Numbered from the stretch's first letter, positions 16,934 to 26,018 are shown. The stretch: 64,000 nucleotides of DNA from MFZZ01 sp964610165 (GCA_964610165.1 CAZSUZ010000001.1:1-64000), one strand, 5' to 3'. Made by a program: numbers and translations. The notes: generated from the letters alone by a model not told the origin.

Positions 16934-18592
16934 ATGAATAAAATACGTTTTTTATTTCTTCTTATTTGTGCAGGACTTGTTGCAGTAATAATTAAGCTGT
17001 TTTTTGTACAGATTTTATATCCTAGCTATTTTGCTTCTGATTATATAAACACTAGTAAAATTATGCCAAACCGAGGCAAAATTCTTGATCGGAATCATGA
17101 ACCAATGGCTATCAATCAAACAAAATATCTTTTGTATGTTGAACCACAGAAAATGAAAAACAAAGATGATGTTATTGAAGGCATAGATAAAGTGTTAGAA
17201 ATTGGTGAAGCTACACTTGAAGCTCGTATTGATCCTTCAAAAGTTTGGGTTTCAGTAAAAGGCAATATAGAAAAAGATAAGAAAGAAAAATTGGAAGCTC
17301 TTAAAATTCCAGGCATTGGTTTTGAAGAAGAAACACATAGATTTTATCCAGAAGCTTCATTATCAGCTCATTTATTAGGTTTTTTAGGAAAAGATAAAGA
17401 TGGAGAGCCTATTGGTTATTTTGGCTTAGAAGGGTATTACAATCGAGATCTAACGGGCTTACCAGGCGTATTAAAATCAGAGCGTGATTTATTCAATAGA
17501 CCTATTTTTATTGGAACTCAAGAAAAAGTAGATGCAGATGATGGACGTGATTTTGTCATGACAATAGATAAATCTGTTCAACATATTATTAAACAACATT
17601 TAAAGGAAGGTGTAGAACAGTTTAAGGCTAAATCTGGATGCGTAATAGCAGCAAATCCAAAAACAATGGAAATTGTTGGACTCGCATGTCTGCCGGATTA
17701 TGATCCTGGGGCTTATTACGAATTTTCAGAAAAAGATTTTATAAATAGTACAATTTCAAGCGGTTATGAGCCAGGTTCCACATTTAAGCCACTTGTTATG
17801 GCAGCTGCTCTTGAAGAAGGTGTTGTTAAAGCAACTGATAGATTTAATGAAGATGGTGCCGTAACTATATCTGGTTATCGTATTCAAAACTGGAATGACA
17901 AATATGAAGGAAATATTCCAGTTTCTCGTATTTTAGAAAAATCTTCTAATGTAGGTATGGTTTATTTAGGCGAAAAATTGGGAGATAAAAAATTATACGA
18001 ATATATTACAAAATTTGGATTTGGTGATTATACAAATATTGATTTACAAGGAGAAACAACAGGACAGGTAAAAACTCTTGATGCCTGGTATCCAATTGAT
18101 GCAGCAACAATGTCTTTCGGACAAGGTATTCTGGTAACTCCAATGCAACTTATAAGAGCTTTTGCAGCAGTAATAAATGGTGGTAATTTAATGAGGCCTT
18201 ATGTGGTAAAAGAGGTTGTAGAAAATGGCTATACTAAAGTGCGTGAGCCACAAGTACAACGTAGAGTATTAAGTAAAAAAACATCTGACACAATGCGCAA
18301 AATGCTCGTAGATACTGTAAAAAACGCAGAAGCTAAATGGGACATTCCAGAAGGATTTACATTTGGTGGAAAAACAGGAACAGCTCAAATTGCATTCGAC
18401 GGTAAATATGACGCATCAAAAACAATTGCTTCATTTATAGGTTTTGCACCAGCAGAAGATCCGGAATTTTTGGTATTCGTTATTATTAGCGAACCTGAAT
18501 CATCGAGTTGGGGATCAGAAACCGCAGCTCCACTTTTTTTCGATATAGCGAAAGATTTATTGATTTACTATAATATACCTTCAAGCAAGTAA
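16934..18592 (+). CDS. ftsI: Division-specific transpeptidase FtsI/PBP2b
   Basis: Class B penicillin-binding protein cross-linking septal peptidoglycan. N-terminal membrane helix (about 5-27), dimerisation domain with PNRGKILDRNHEPMA (PxRGxIxDRNG motif), transpeptidase motifs SxxK in EPGSTFK, SSN in EKSSNVG and KTG in GGKTGTAQ. 552 residues; no PASTA domain at the C-terminus. It follows ftsL by 7 nt and precedes murE by 3 nt. Confidence 0.95.
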   Translation: MNKIRFLFLLICAGLVAVIIKLFFVQILYPSYFASDYINTSKIMPNRGKILDRNHEPMAINQTKYLLYVEPQKMKNKDDVIEGIDKVLEIGEATLEARIDPSKVWVSVKGNIEKDKKEKLEALKIPGIGFEEETHRFYPEASLSAHLLGFLGKDKDGEPIGYFGLEGYYNRDLTGLPGVLKSERDLFNRPIFIGTQEKVDADDGRDFVMTIDKSVQHIIKQHLKEGVEQFKAKSGCVIAANPKTMEIVGLACLPDYDPGAYYEFSEKDFINSTISSGYEPGSTFKPLVMAAALEEGVVKATDRFNEDGAVTISGYRIQNWNDKYEGNIPVSRILEKSSNVGMVYLGEKLGDKKLYEYITKFGFGDYTNIDLQGETTGQVKTLDAWYPIDAATMSFGQGILVTPMQLIRAFAAVINGGNLMRPYVVKEVVENGYTKVREPQVQRRVLSKKTSDTMRKMLVDTVKNAEAKWDIPEGFTFGGKTGTAQIAFDGKYDASKTIASFIGFAPAEDPEFLVFVIISEPESSSWGSETAAPLFFDIAKDLLIYYNIPSSK

Positions 18593-18595
18593 CTT

Positions 18596-19819
18596 ATGGA
18601 TATTCAACCAATAAAAAATATATATCACTTAGGAAAAGCAATTGTTGCTAACTGGTTTTATGGAAATCCAAGTAATCGATTAACTGTTATTGGTGTGACA
18701 GGAACAGATGGTAAAACTACAACATCTTCACTTATATATCATATTTTAAAATCATCAGGTAAAAAAGTTTCACTTATTTCTACAGTTTCTGCAACAATTG
18801 GAAAAAAAAGTTATGACACTGGTTTTCATGTTACAACACCTTCACCTTTTACTGTTCAAAAATATATTAAACAAGCAGCTGATGATGGTGATAATTATTT
18901 TGTTCTAGAAACTACTTCGCATGCATTGGATCAATTTAGAGTGTATGGAATACATTTTAATTTAGGACTTATAACCAATATCACCCATGAACATTTACAG
19001 TATCATAAAACATACGAAAAATATGTAGAGGCAAAGGCAAAATTATTACAATGGTCAGATGTATGTATTATTAACCGTGATGATAAATCGTATCCTTACT
19101 TAATAAATACACCAATGAAAGAGATGGTTACTTATAGTTTAAAAAATCATGCAGATTTTAATCTTGATATTTCTAAAAAAATAAATAAGCCACTTGCACT
19201 TTTTAATAAATATAATTATTTAGGAGCATATATTGTATGCCATAAACTTGGTCTTTCTGATGAACAAATATTTTCTGCAATGAAAACATATACATTGCCA
19301 CCTGGAAGATTAGAAGTAATTTATGATAAGAATTTTAAAGTTATAATCGACTTTGCTCATACACCAAATGCATTACATGAAGCATTACAATCAATTCGTG
19401 AAGTTCATCAACCAGAAGGAAAGATTATTCATATATTTGGTGCTGCTGCATTTCGAGATGATTCTAAAAGACCATTAATGGGAGATGAAAGCTCTTCCCA
19501 TGCAGATACTACAATTATTACAGAAGAGGATTATCGAACAGAAGATCCTGAAAATATTGCTAAACAAATTGCAGTGGGTATGGAAAAAAATGAATGGAAA
19601 TTAATTCAATCTGATTCATATCAAGGTGATAAAAAAACATTTACATCTATAGTGAATAGGCAAGAAGCGATAGATAAAGCACTTGCTGTAGTTAAAAAAG
19701 GAGATATTATTGTGCTTACAGGAAAAGGTCATGAACAAAGTTTATGTCGTGGCACAAAGGAATATCCATGGGATGACAAAAAGGCTGTATTGGAGAGTAT
19801 AAAAAAATTACGAAAATGA
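18596..19819 (+). CDS. murE: MurE-type Mur ligase lacking the N-terminal domain
   Basis: ATP-dependent amino-acid ligase adding the third stem-peptide residue to UDP-MurNAc dipeptide. P-loop GVTGTDGKTTTSSL begins at about residue 33, so the usual ~90-residue N-terminal UDP-binding domain is nearly absent (407 residues against ~490). ETTSHALDQFRV, THEHLQYH, the carbamylated-Lys region KAKLLQ, and C-terminal DFAHTPNALHEAL, LTGKGHEQ are present. The diamino-acid selecting DNPR motif reads EDYR (ITEEDYRTEDPENI), so specificity for meso-DAP or Lys cannot be assumed. Last essential wall gene of the operon; the stop overlaps the pgeF start. Confidence 0.9.
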   Translation: MDIQPIKNIYHLGKAIVANWFYGNPSNRLTVIGVTGTDGKTTTSSLIYHILKSSGKKVSLISTVSATIGKKSYDTGFHVTTPSPFTVQKYIKQAADDGDNYFVLETTSHALDQFRVYGIHFNLGLITNITHEHLQYHKTYEKYVEAKAKLLQWSDVCIINRDDKSYPYLINTPMKEMVTYSLKNHADFNLDISKKINKPLALFNKYNYLGAYIVCHKLGLSDEQIFSAMKTYTLPPGRLEVIYDKNFKVIIDFAHTPNALHEALQSIREVHQPEGKIIHIFGAAAFRDDSKRPLMGDESSSHADTTIITEEDYRTEDPENIAKQIAVGMEKNEWKLIQSDSYQGDKKTFTSIVNRQEAIDKALAVVKKGDIIVLTGKGHEQSLCRGTKEYPWDDKKAVLESIKKLRK

Positions 19820-20466
19820 TTACCTTTAACAAAAATGAAGGTATCTATTCGTCTTCAATTATTCCAATAACACACGGATTTGGTACTAAGCAATTTGGTG
19901 ATGGGAGAAATAGAAAAAGTATTATTAAACAATCTCACTCTACTAATATTCAGATAATTTCTTCCTCTAACAATTTACCAATAGAAAATTGTGATGGTAT
20001 TATTACAAAAGAAAGACAAATAGTTCTATCCGTTATTACTGCAGATTGTGTTCCTATTATTTTTTTTGATCCAATAAAGAATATTATTGGTATATCTCAT
20101 CAGGGTTGGAAAGGAACTCTAAAAAGAATGCCTCAAAAAATGATTCAAACAATGCAAAAACTTGGATCAACTCCATCTGATATTTATGTAGCTATTGGCC
20201 CTGCAATTAATCAATGTTGTTATCAAGTAAGTAAAGAAAGAGCAGAACAATTCAAAGAAATATTTGAAGAAACTGTAGTATCAATCTCAAATAGTTATTC
20301 AATTAATTTATTAAAGGCAAATAATCAACTATTAAAAGAAAGTGGTGTATTAAAAAGGAACATTGATTACTTCCCGTTTTGTACTTCGTGTGATACTGAA
20401 AAATTTTGGTCATATAGAAGAGATAATGGAATTAAAGGTGAAATGTTTTCTTATATAAGAAGATAA
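19816..20466 (+). CDS. pgeF: PgeF/YfiH-family laccase-domain protein
   Basis: Cu-oxidase_4 fold protein; characterised members act as purine nucleoside phosphorylase/adenosine deaminase, and E. coli PgeF clears UDP-MurNAc-L-Ser mistakes. Seen: HGFGTKQFG, DGIITKE, ITADCVPIIFFD, GISHQGWKGTL and GPAINQCCYQV, giving the conserved His-Cys-His metal site. 216 residues, slightly short of ~245. Its placement right after murE (4-nt overlap) agrees with a peptidoglycan-editing role. Confidence 0.9.
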   Translation: MITFNKNEGIYSSSIIPITHGFGTKQFGDGRNRKSIIKQSHSTNIQIISSSNNLPIENCDGIITKERQIVLSVITADCVPIIFFDPIKNIIGISHQGWKGTLKRMPQKMIQTMQKLGSTPSDIYVAIGPAINQCCYQVSKERAEQFKEIFEETVVSISNSYSINLLKANNQLLKESGVLKRNIDYFPFCTSCDTEKFWSYRRDNGIKGEMFSYIRR

Positions 20467-20483
20467 TTTTTTTTAGCTATTAT

Positions 20484-20508
20484 TATGTGAATCACTGTGA
20501 TTCACATA
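20484..20508. repeat. Perfect 12-bp inverted repeat upstream of the APC permease
   Basis: Arms TATGTGAATCAC (20484-20495) and GTGATTCACATA (20497-20508) around a single T. Could be a protein operator or, as RNA, a 10-bp hairpin with a 5-nt loop following pgeF. There is no T-run after it. The TGTGA half-sites are 11 bp apart, not the 6 bp of the CRP-type sites at 29-31 kb. Confidence 0.7.
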
Positions 20509-20608
20509 CATACCCATGATGTATCACGATTTATTAGGACAATAGATAAACTATAAATAATTTAAAAAAATACAATACTGTAACTTAATGTAGTCTTGCT
20601 TTCTCATT

Positions 20609-20631
20609 TATGACTAAACATATTAGTCATA
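20609..20631. repeat. Second inverted repeat in the permease leader
   Basis: Arms TATGACTAA (20609-20617) and TTAGTCATA (20623-20631) with a 5-nt ACATA centre, 72 bp before the permease ATG. Operator or leader hairpin; the two inverted repeats are the only structure I see in the 236-bp gap. Confidence 0.6.
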
Positions 20632-20702
20632 GCTTAGAATGTCAGGCTGCTTTAAATCTACAGTACTATTTAGTTAATTTATTTATTAATTGAGATATTT
20701 CT

Positions 20703-22487
20703 ATGCCAAAAAAAGACTTGGTTTCTAATGACAATCATTCTCATCACGTTAAATTAGGTGAGTGGTTTGCTACTGCTATCTGTGGAAATGATATTTTAAG
20801 TTCTGCATTATATGTTTCAGGAATTGCAATTATATTTGGTGGTGTATTTGCTCCACTTATATTAGTAGCAGTTGCTGCAGTACTTTTCGTTTATAAAGCA
20901 GTCTATACAGAAGTTGTAGAAGCTTTACCTGTGAATGGTGGTGCTTATAATTGTTTACTTAACGGAACGTCAAAAACTGTTGCTGCAATTGCCGGTGTTA
21001 TGACCATTCTTTCATATATTGCAACTGCAGTTATTTCAGCAAAAGTAGGTGTTGAATATGTTAATTCTGTTTTTCAAATTCATAGTTTTAACATAGCTGG
21101 TTTAACATTAGATCCGGTAATTTTAGGAACAATTGCTTTACTCGGATTTTTTGCAGTACTGGTTATTTCTGGACTTAAAGATTCTGCAAAAGTTGCATTC
21201 GGCATTTTTGTATTTCATATTATTGCACTTCTTGGGTTTTTAGTTATGGGTGCTATCTATTATTTTTCTGGAGAAATTTCTCAATTTGGAGTGAATCTAG
21301 CACATACCGGAGAGATTATTGCAAACAAAGGTGGATTTTGGCAAATGTTTTATTTAGGTTTTTCAGCATGTCTGCTCGGAGTTTCTGGATTTGAAAGTTC
21401 CGCAAATTTCGTAGAAGAACAAAAAAAAGGAGTTTTTAGAAAAACTTTAAGAAATATGTTAATTGGTGTAGCATTTTTTAATCCGCTCATTGCACTAGTT
21501 ATTTTGAATACCCTTCCACTTGAAGTTATAAAAGAAGCAAAAGATTTTGTACTTTCAGATGCAGCAAGAATACTTGGTGGATCTTGGTTTCAATATGTTA
21601 TTGTCGCTGATGCATTTTTAGTGCTTTCTGGAGCTGTACTTACCTCATTTGTTGGTGTAAGTGGTTTAGTACATAGAATGTCACTAGATAGTTGTTTACC
21701 AGGAATGCTTTCAAAGATGAATGAAAAAGGATCATTTCCAAGAATTATTGTTGCTTTCTTTTTACTTTGTAGTTCTATATTACTTATAACAAAAGGAGAT
21801 CTTCTTTCTCTTGCAGGTGTGTATACAATTGCCTTCTTAGGTGTAATGACACTTTTTGCTATTGGTAATCTAATTCTGAAGGAAACACGTACAGAATTAA
21901 AACGTACTTATTCTGCTCCAATAATTATGGTCATAATTGCTTTTGTAGCAACGATGATGGGTATTATTGGAAATATTCGTATCGATCAATCTAACCTTAC
22001 TTTTTTTGAAATGTATTTTATTCCTTCAATTGTAATTGTATTTGCAATTGTCTATCAGGATTATTTATTAAGATTTCTAAAAAGAGTTACTTCTAATATT
22101 GGCTGGTTAAATCAATATATTGTGCGTAACTTTAATGACATGATTGAAGGTAGATTTATTGTATTTATTCACAATACAGAAAGAATTTATGAAATTCTTG
22201 ATTACGTAAATCGAAACGAAGTTGGATGGAATATTATTTTGGTTCACTGTGAAGATAAAAAAAGTTTTGAAGAGATAAAAGAAGTATTACCTTGTCTAAA
22301 AAAAGCAGGAGTACATGCCCACTTTAATATTCAACCAGTTTTCGAAGCAGAACCATTTGGTCCTGAAATAATTGAAAAGGTATCAAAAAAATATGATGTT
22401 AGAAAAAACAGAATAATGATAGGTTCTATTCATGACTTTCATAAATTTGATTATGACGAATTAGGTGGAGTAAGAATTATTTTTTGA
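20703..22487 (+). CDS. APC-superfamily permease with C-terminal cytosolic domain
   Basis: 594 residues: about twelve hydrophobic segments (residues ~30-460) of the amino acid-polyamine-organocation fold, followed by a ~120-residue soluble alpha/beta domain (about 475-594, WNIILVHCEDKKSFEEIKEVL) resembling a universal-stress-type fold. The substrate is unknown. The overall plan (12 TM plus USP-like tail, ~600 residues) is that of KimA-type potassium importers as well as of amino-acid APC transporters, and the next gene is a kup potassium transporter, so potassium is a reasonable but unproven guess. The N-terminus keeps GNDILSSALYVSG. No Shine-Dalgarno; upstream inverted repeats may regulate it. 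Confidence 0.85.
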   Translation: MPKKDLVSNDNHSHHVKLGEWFATAICGNDILSSALYVSGIAIIFGGVFAPLILVAVAAVLFVYKAVYTEVVEALPVNGGAYNCLLNGTSKTVAAIAGVMTILSYIATAVISAKVGVEYVNSVFQIHSFNIAGLTLDPVILGTIALLGFFAVLVISGLKDSAKVAFGIFVFHIIALLGFLVMGAIYYFSGEISQFGVNLAHTGEIIANKGGFWQMFYLGFSACLLGVSGFESSANFVEEQKKGVFRKTLRNMLIGVAFFNPLIALVILNTLPLEVIKEAKDFVLSDAARILGGSWFQYVIVADAFLVLSGAVLTSFVGVSGLVHRMSLDSCLPGMLSKMNEKGSFPRIIVAFFLLCSSILLITKGDLLSLAGVYTIAFLGVMTLFAIGNLILKETRTELKRTYSAPIIMVIIAFVATMMGIIGNIRIDQSNLTFFEMYFIPSIVIVFAIVYQDYLLRFLKRVTSNIGWLNQYIVRNFNDMIEGRFIVFIHNTERIYEILDYVNRNEVGWNIILVHCEDKKSFEEIKEVLPCLKKAGVHAHFNIQPVFEAEPFGPEIIEKVSKKYDVRKNRIMIGSIHDFHKFDYDELGGVRIIF

Positions 22488-22509
22488 TAACAATGTTATT
22501 AATTTAAAA

Positions 22510-22538
22510 AGGCTCAAGAACTATTATTTCTTGAGCCT
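22510..22538. terminator. Stem-loop after the permease gene
   Basis: Perfect 11-bp stem AGGCTCAAGAA (22510-22520) / TTCTTGAGCCT (22528-22538), 7-nt loop. An A-run precedes it, so it has a U-tract only on the minus strand; on the plus strand it may terminate weakly or protect the 3' end. Confidence 0.65.
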
Positions 22539-22540
22539 AG

Positions 22541-22858
22541 ATGGCCTAATCTTACAAAGATCAATAAGCACGATCTAAATTGTAGGATACTCAAAATGAA
22601 TAGTTGAGTCAAGCACTTTTACATTTTGTTAGATATTCACTAACAAAGCTGACTAGATATTGATGCATTCCACTCTGTATTTATACGGAAATTAAGTACT
22701 ATAAAAAATAAAAAATGATATTGAAATGTTCTGTCTCATTTTTTGTGTTTTATCTTGTCTAGATACTGTTTATCTCTTCTATAAATATAATGTGGAGTGC
22801 ATCAATGAACAATGCATTCTAATCGCTAACCGTTTCTATCTACGAAGGGTGAATAATC
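22541..22858 (+). promoter_or_regulatory. Long folded leader/promoter region of kup
   Basis: This gene-free stretch is rich in inverted repeats. ACTCAA/TTGAGT lies near 22600-22620; TTGTTAG/CTAACAA encloses ATATTCA near 22626-22646. AAAAAATGA and TCATTTTTT pair near 22712-22746. The largest is a 14-bp long-range pair, TTGATGCATTCCAC (22660-22673) with GTGGAGTGCATCAA (22792-22805), with one G-U. The kup ATG 22859 has an AAGGGTG Shine-Dalgarno (22844-22850). I looked for the c-di-AMP (ydaO) aptamer and did not recognise it. Candidate potassium- or attenuation-responsive leader, or relic of an inverted-repeat element. Confidence 0.5.
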
Positions 22859-24706
22859 ATGTCACACAGTTTGGTTGAAAACAGCCGCAAGGCCACTATT
22901 TTGTTAACAGTCGCAGCACTTGGTGTTGTGTATGGAGATATTGGGACTTCACCGTTGTATGCATTAAAGGAGAGTTTTCATTATGTTGAGCCTACAAGGT
23001 TGAACGTATTAGGAATCCTCAGTTTAATGTTGTGGTCAATTTTAGTTGTTGTTACGCTGAAGTACGTTCTATTTCTATTAAACACAAGTCACCATGGTGA
23101 AGGAGGTATTACTGCCTTAATTGGACTAGTTAAAAAGAAAGTCCATAGTTGGCACATTATCCTTGGGATTTTTGGCGTTGCCTTGTTGTACGGTGATGGT
23201 ATGATTACACCTGCAATTTCGGTACTTTCTGCAGTCGAAGGGTTACGAGTAATTACACCTGCTGCAGAAAAGTTTGTTATTCCGATAACTGTGTTAATTC
23301 TTATTGTTTTGTTCAGTGTCCAAAGGTATGGAACACAGAAAGTAGGCACAGCTTTTGGTCCCATCATGATTGTTTGGTTTGTGATAATCGGTATGTTAGG
23401 GCTTAACCAAATAATCAGTTACCCGGCTATCCTTGCAGCAATAAACCCTTTCTATGCCGTTCAATTTTTCTATCAGAATGGTTTGGTAGGGTTTTTTACT
23501 CTTGGAGCAATTGTTCTTGTAGTAACTGGCGGTGAAGCTCTCTATGCTGATATGGGTCATTTTGGTAAGTTACCAGTTCGTTTAGGGTGGCTTACTGTAG
23601 CTTTGCCTTCCCTTTTGTTGAATTACTTTGGGCAGGCGGCTTTGATTATAGAAGAGCCAGAAGTAGCTGAATTTCCGTTCTATGCATTAGCTCCGGAATG
23701 GTTCCAATGGCCTCTCGTAATTATCGCAACACTTGCAACAATCATTGCAAGTCAGGCATTAATTACGGGTGCTTATAGCCTTACTCGTCAACTGATAGAC
23801 CTGCATGCTCTACCAGCGTTGGAGATTGTCAGCACATCAGTTAGTAACCATGGTCAGATTTATGTACCATTGGTTAATAAACTATTGCTGGTTGGATGTA
23901 TCACTTTAGTGTTATTTTTCCAATCTAGTAGTGCGCTTGCAGCAGCTTATGGTATTGCTGTAACAGGTACAATGGCAATTACTACATGGTTGTGGTATCT
24001 TACGCTTGTAAATGTGAAAGGATGGAGAAAGCTTGAAGCTATTTCCTTACTGATCATTTTTGTGAGCATTGATATCACATTCTTTGCAGCTAATATTGTA
24101 AAGTTCTTCCAAGGAGGTTGGATTCCAATAACAATAGCTTTCGTTTTAACCTGGGGAATGGAGTGGTATTATTTCCATTCAAGAAGTTTGTTGAGAGTTA
24201 AGAAGCAACCATTGGAGGCAATGACAATCTATGATGTAAAACAACAGGCAACTGCGCTAATCCTTTTAGATGAATACGCTCATTGTGGAACAAAGTTGTT
24301 AATTGATGCAGCAAGGTTTATGAGTATCCCTTATAAACTGGTACATTTTGCAACAAGAGAAGAACGTGTGCCACAGTTACGACATTTTGTTCAACAACTT
24401 GGTGAAGAAGTAGAAGTAATATCTACACCAAGTGGCGATATTCTTCGTCCGGCAGAAGAATATGTACTTAGTCATCAACGGATGACTGGAGGAGCAGTTT
24501 GGGTTTTTCTGGGACAAACTATTGTTAAAGGAGAAATGGAGGAGTTACATCCAAACGGTTCTGCGATCATGCGGAAACTACAGCGACATCCGGGAATCAT
24601 TGTTACAAGGGTCCCTTGGGTTATTGATCCTGTAGGTGTATCTGTGGTTAATATTTCCGCAAAATCGAAGGGACTTCTTCCGATTTTTGCAAAATCGAAT
24701 ATCTAG
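22859..24706 (+). CDS. kup: Kup-family potassium transporter
   Basis: Potassium/proton symporter of the KUP/HAK/KT family. Seen: the family signature ALGVVYGDIGTSPLYALKES at residues ~18-37, GEGGITALIGL, YGDGMITPAISVLSA, and GEALYADMGHFG. About twelve membrane segments end near residue 440, then a ~170-residue cytosolic tail. 615 residues is typical. Unlike most neighbours it has a Shine-Dalgarno, a long leader, its own strong terminator and visibly more G/C-ending codons, which suggests horizontal acquisition or a different expression class. It follows an APC permease, possibly also for potassium. Confidence 0.96.
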   Translation: MSHSLVENSRKATILLTVAALGVVYGDIGTSPLYALKESFHYVEPTRLNVLGILSLMLWSILVVVTLKYVLFLLNTSHHGEGGITALIGLVKKKVHSWHIILGIFGVALLYGDGMITPAISVLSAVEGLRVITPAAEKFVIPITVLILIVLFSVQRYGTQKVGTAFGPIMIVWFVIIGMLGLNQIISYPAILAAINPFYAVQFFYQNGLVGFFTLGAIVLVVTGGEALYADMGHFGKLPVRLGWLTVALPSLLLNYFGQAALIIEEPEVAEFPFYALAPEWFQWPLVIIATLATIIASQALITGAYSLTRQLIDLHALPALEIVSTSVSNHGQIYVPLVNKLLLVGCITLVLFFQSSSALAAAYGIAVTGTMAITTWLWYLTLVNVKGWRKLEAISLLIIFVSIDITFFAANIVKFFQGGWIPITIAFVLTWGMEWYYFHSRSLLRVKKQPLEAMTIYDVKQQATALILLDEYAHCGTKLLIDAARFMSIPYKLVHFATREERVPQLRHFVQQLGEEVEVISTPSGDILRPAEEYVLSHQRMTGGAVWVFLGQTIVKGEMEELHPNGSAIMRKLQRHPGIIVTRVPWVIDPVGVSVVNISAKSKGLLPIFAKSNI

Positions 24707-24710
24707 TCAA

Positions 24711-24730
24711 TCTACACAATGAGGTGTAGA
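24711..24730. repeat. Short inverted repeat ahead of the kup terminator
   Basis: TCTACAC 24711-24717 and GTGTAGA 24724-24730, 7 bp stem, directly before the terminator stem. Confidence 0.5.
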
Positions 24731-24737
24731 AAAAAAT

Positions 24738-24761
24738 AGGGCGCAACGATGCGCCCTTTTT
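24738..24761. terminator. Bidirectional intrinsic terminator between kup and the membrane regulator
   Basis: AGGGCGCA (24738-24745) and TGCGCCCT (24750-24757), loop ACGA, T-run after it on the plus strand and an A-run before it, so it serves both convergent genes. Confidence 0.9.
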
Positions 24762-24772
24762 CGTGGGAAAAA

Positions 24773-26005
24773 TTATTTTCTAATAATTGATCGAAGTTCT
24801 GGATTTATAGTAAATTTTTTATTACGAATAATAATAAGTTTATGTCCAATATAAGGTTCTATTTTTTTATTCACAATTAACATTGCGTCATAAACTCTGC
24901 GCCAAATATTTCCTTCAGTTTCACCAAATTGAGATGTAATTTCTTCTGCAGATAATGCCTCACTGGGTTTATTAAAAAGTGAAGAAACAATATGGTACTG
25001 ATGAGAATCATTAGGAATTTCAATTCGATTGTTATCAATTAGTAATAATCCTTTTTCTTTATCAAAATTAATTTCATGAGACATAATTGTATGAATACGC
25101 ATATAAAAGATAAACCAAATAACACAACAAACTACTACCAATAACAATATAGAAATTAAAAATATCGTAATTAATGAAAACAAGTATGATAACGATTTAC
25201 CAACAACGATAACCCCAACAGTTTCATTATTATTTTGAAATGGAGAAATAACTATTAAAAATGGTTCATTTGTAACTTGATCAAAAATAATTTTAGTATG
25301 ATTTGATTTTAGTTCTTTTGATACATAACTACTATCAATAAAATTAGGCACACGATCAATACTATTACTGTTATTTGTTTTTGTAATGATAGTGTTATAT
25401 TTATCAACAACTTTTATAGAGATATCATACTGGGTTTCTCGGATATCTAAATCGGATAAGTCAATTTGTTCTGCATTTACTTTAGCTCTTTTTAATACAA
25501 AATCTAAATCACTTTTGAGTCTTTTATCAATAATTAACATATCGTCTTCTTCAGCAATAAATTTTGAAACTAAAACTGCTCCAACAATTTCATTGTTATT
25601 ACTAATTGGAGCAGATAGCATGCGCCACTGTTCTTGTGTTGGTGTTGTAAATGTCTCTGGTGATTGAAATCTTAGAATAAAATCTATATTTGATGTATCA
25701 AGATAACCACTTATTGGTCTCCATCGATCAATAACGTAACCTTCAGAAGTAATAATATAATGTGATTCACCACCAGGTAATAATGGGTCAGAATTTAGAA
25801 GAAATAAATTCCATTTACCATTTTTATACTCGATATCTTCATACATTCGAGTAATAATAGCTTCAACTTCAGATTTATTAAAATGGAAGGAATAAATACT
25901 AATAAAGACAATACTTAATACTGTACAGATAGTTACAATTACTAAAAAAGTTATTAAAAAAAATTTTGAAAAAAGAAAGTTAATTAATTTGATAGGTGAC
26001 TGCAT
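24773..26005 (-). CDS. Membrane one-component regulator: tandem extracytoplasmic sensor plus C-terminal winged helix
   Basis: 410 residues, two membrane helices (about 8-38 and 274-301). Between them lies a ~235-residue outside region with two similar lobes, each ending in a NNNExVG motif (SNNNEIVGAVLVSK at ~135-148, QNNNETVGVIVVGK at ~257-270), typical of dCache/PAS-like sensors. After helix 2, about 312-405 looks like an OmpR/PhoB-type winged helix (SAEEITSQFGETEGNIWRRV, VYDAMLIVNKKIEP, LIIIRNKKFTI). No HAMP, kinase, GGDEF or methyl-accepting domain is seen. A sensor that binds DNA directly from the membrane with the DNA domain at the C-terminus inverts the ToxR/CadC order. The target is unknown; kup and the permease are neighbours. 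A TACATT box lies 7 nt before the ATG. Confidence 0.7.
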   Translation of the reverse strand: MQSPIKLINFLFSKFFLITFLVIVTICTVLSIVFISIYSFHFNKSEVEAIITRMYEDIEYKNGKWNLFLLNSDPLLPGGESHYIITSEGYVIDRWRPISGYLDTSNIDFILRFQSPETFTTPTQEQWRMLSAPISNNNEIVGAVLVSKFIAEEDDMLIIDKRLKSDLDFVLKRAKVNAEQIDLSDLDIRETQYDISIKVVDKYNTIITKTNNSNSIDRVPNFIDSSYVSKELKSNHTKIIFDQVTNEPFLIVISPFQNNNETVGVIVVGKSLSYLFSLITIFLISILLLVVVCCVIWFIFYMRIHTIMSHEINFDKEKGLLLIDNNRIEIPNDSHQYHIVSSLFNKPSEALSAEEITSQFGETEGNIWRRVYDAMLIVNKKIEPYIGHKLIIIRNKKFTINPELRSIIRK

Positions 26006-26018
26006 AGTTTTAAATGTA
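26006..26018 (-). promoter_or_regulatory. -10 box of membrane regulator gene
   Basis: TACATT (minus strand 26018-26013), 7 nt before ATG 26005. Confidence 0.4.

Noticed and set aside
20484..20508. TGTGA...TCACA palindrome as a fourth CRP-type site
   Set aside because: Half-sites are 11 bp apart rather than 6; the geometry does not fit.
22541..22858. c-di-AMP (ydaO) riboswitch before kup
   Set aside because: The conserved aptamer segments were not recognised; only generic inverted repeats are visible.
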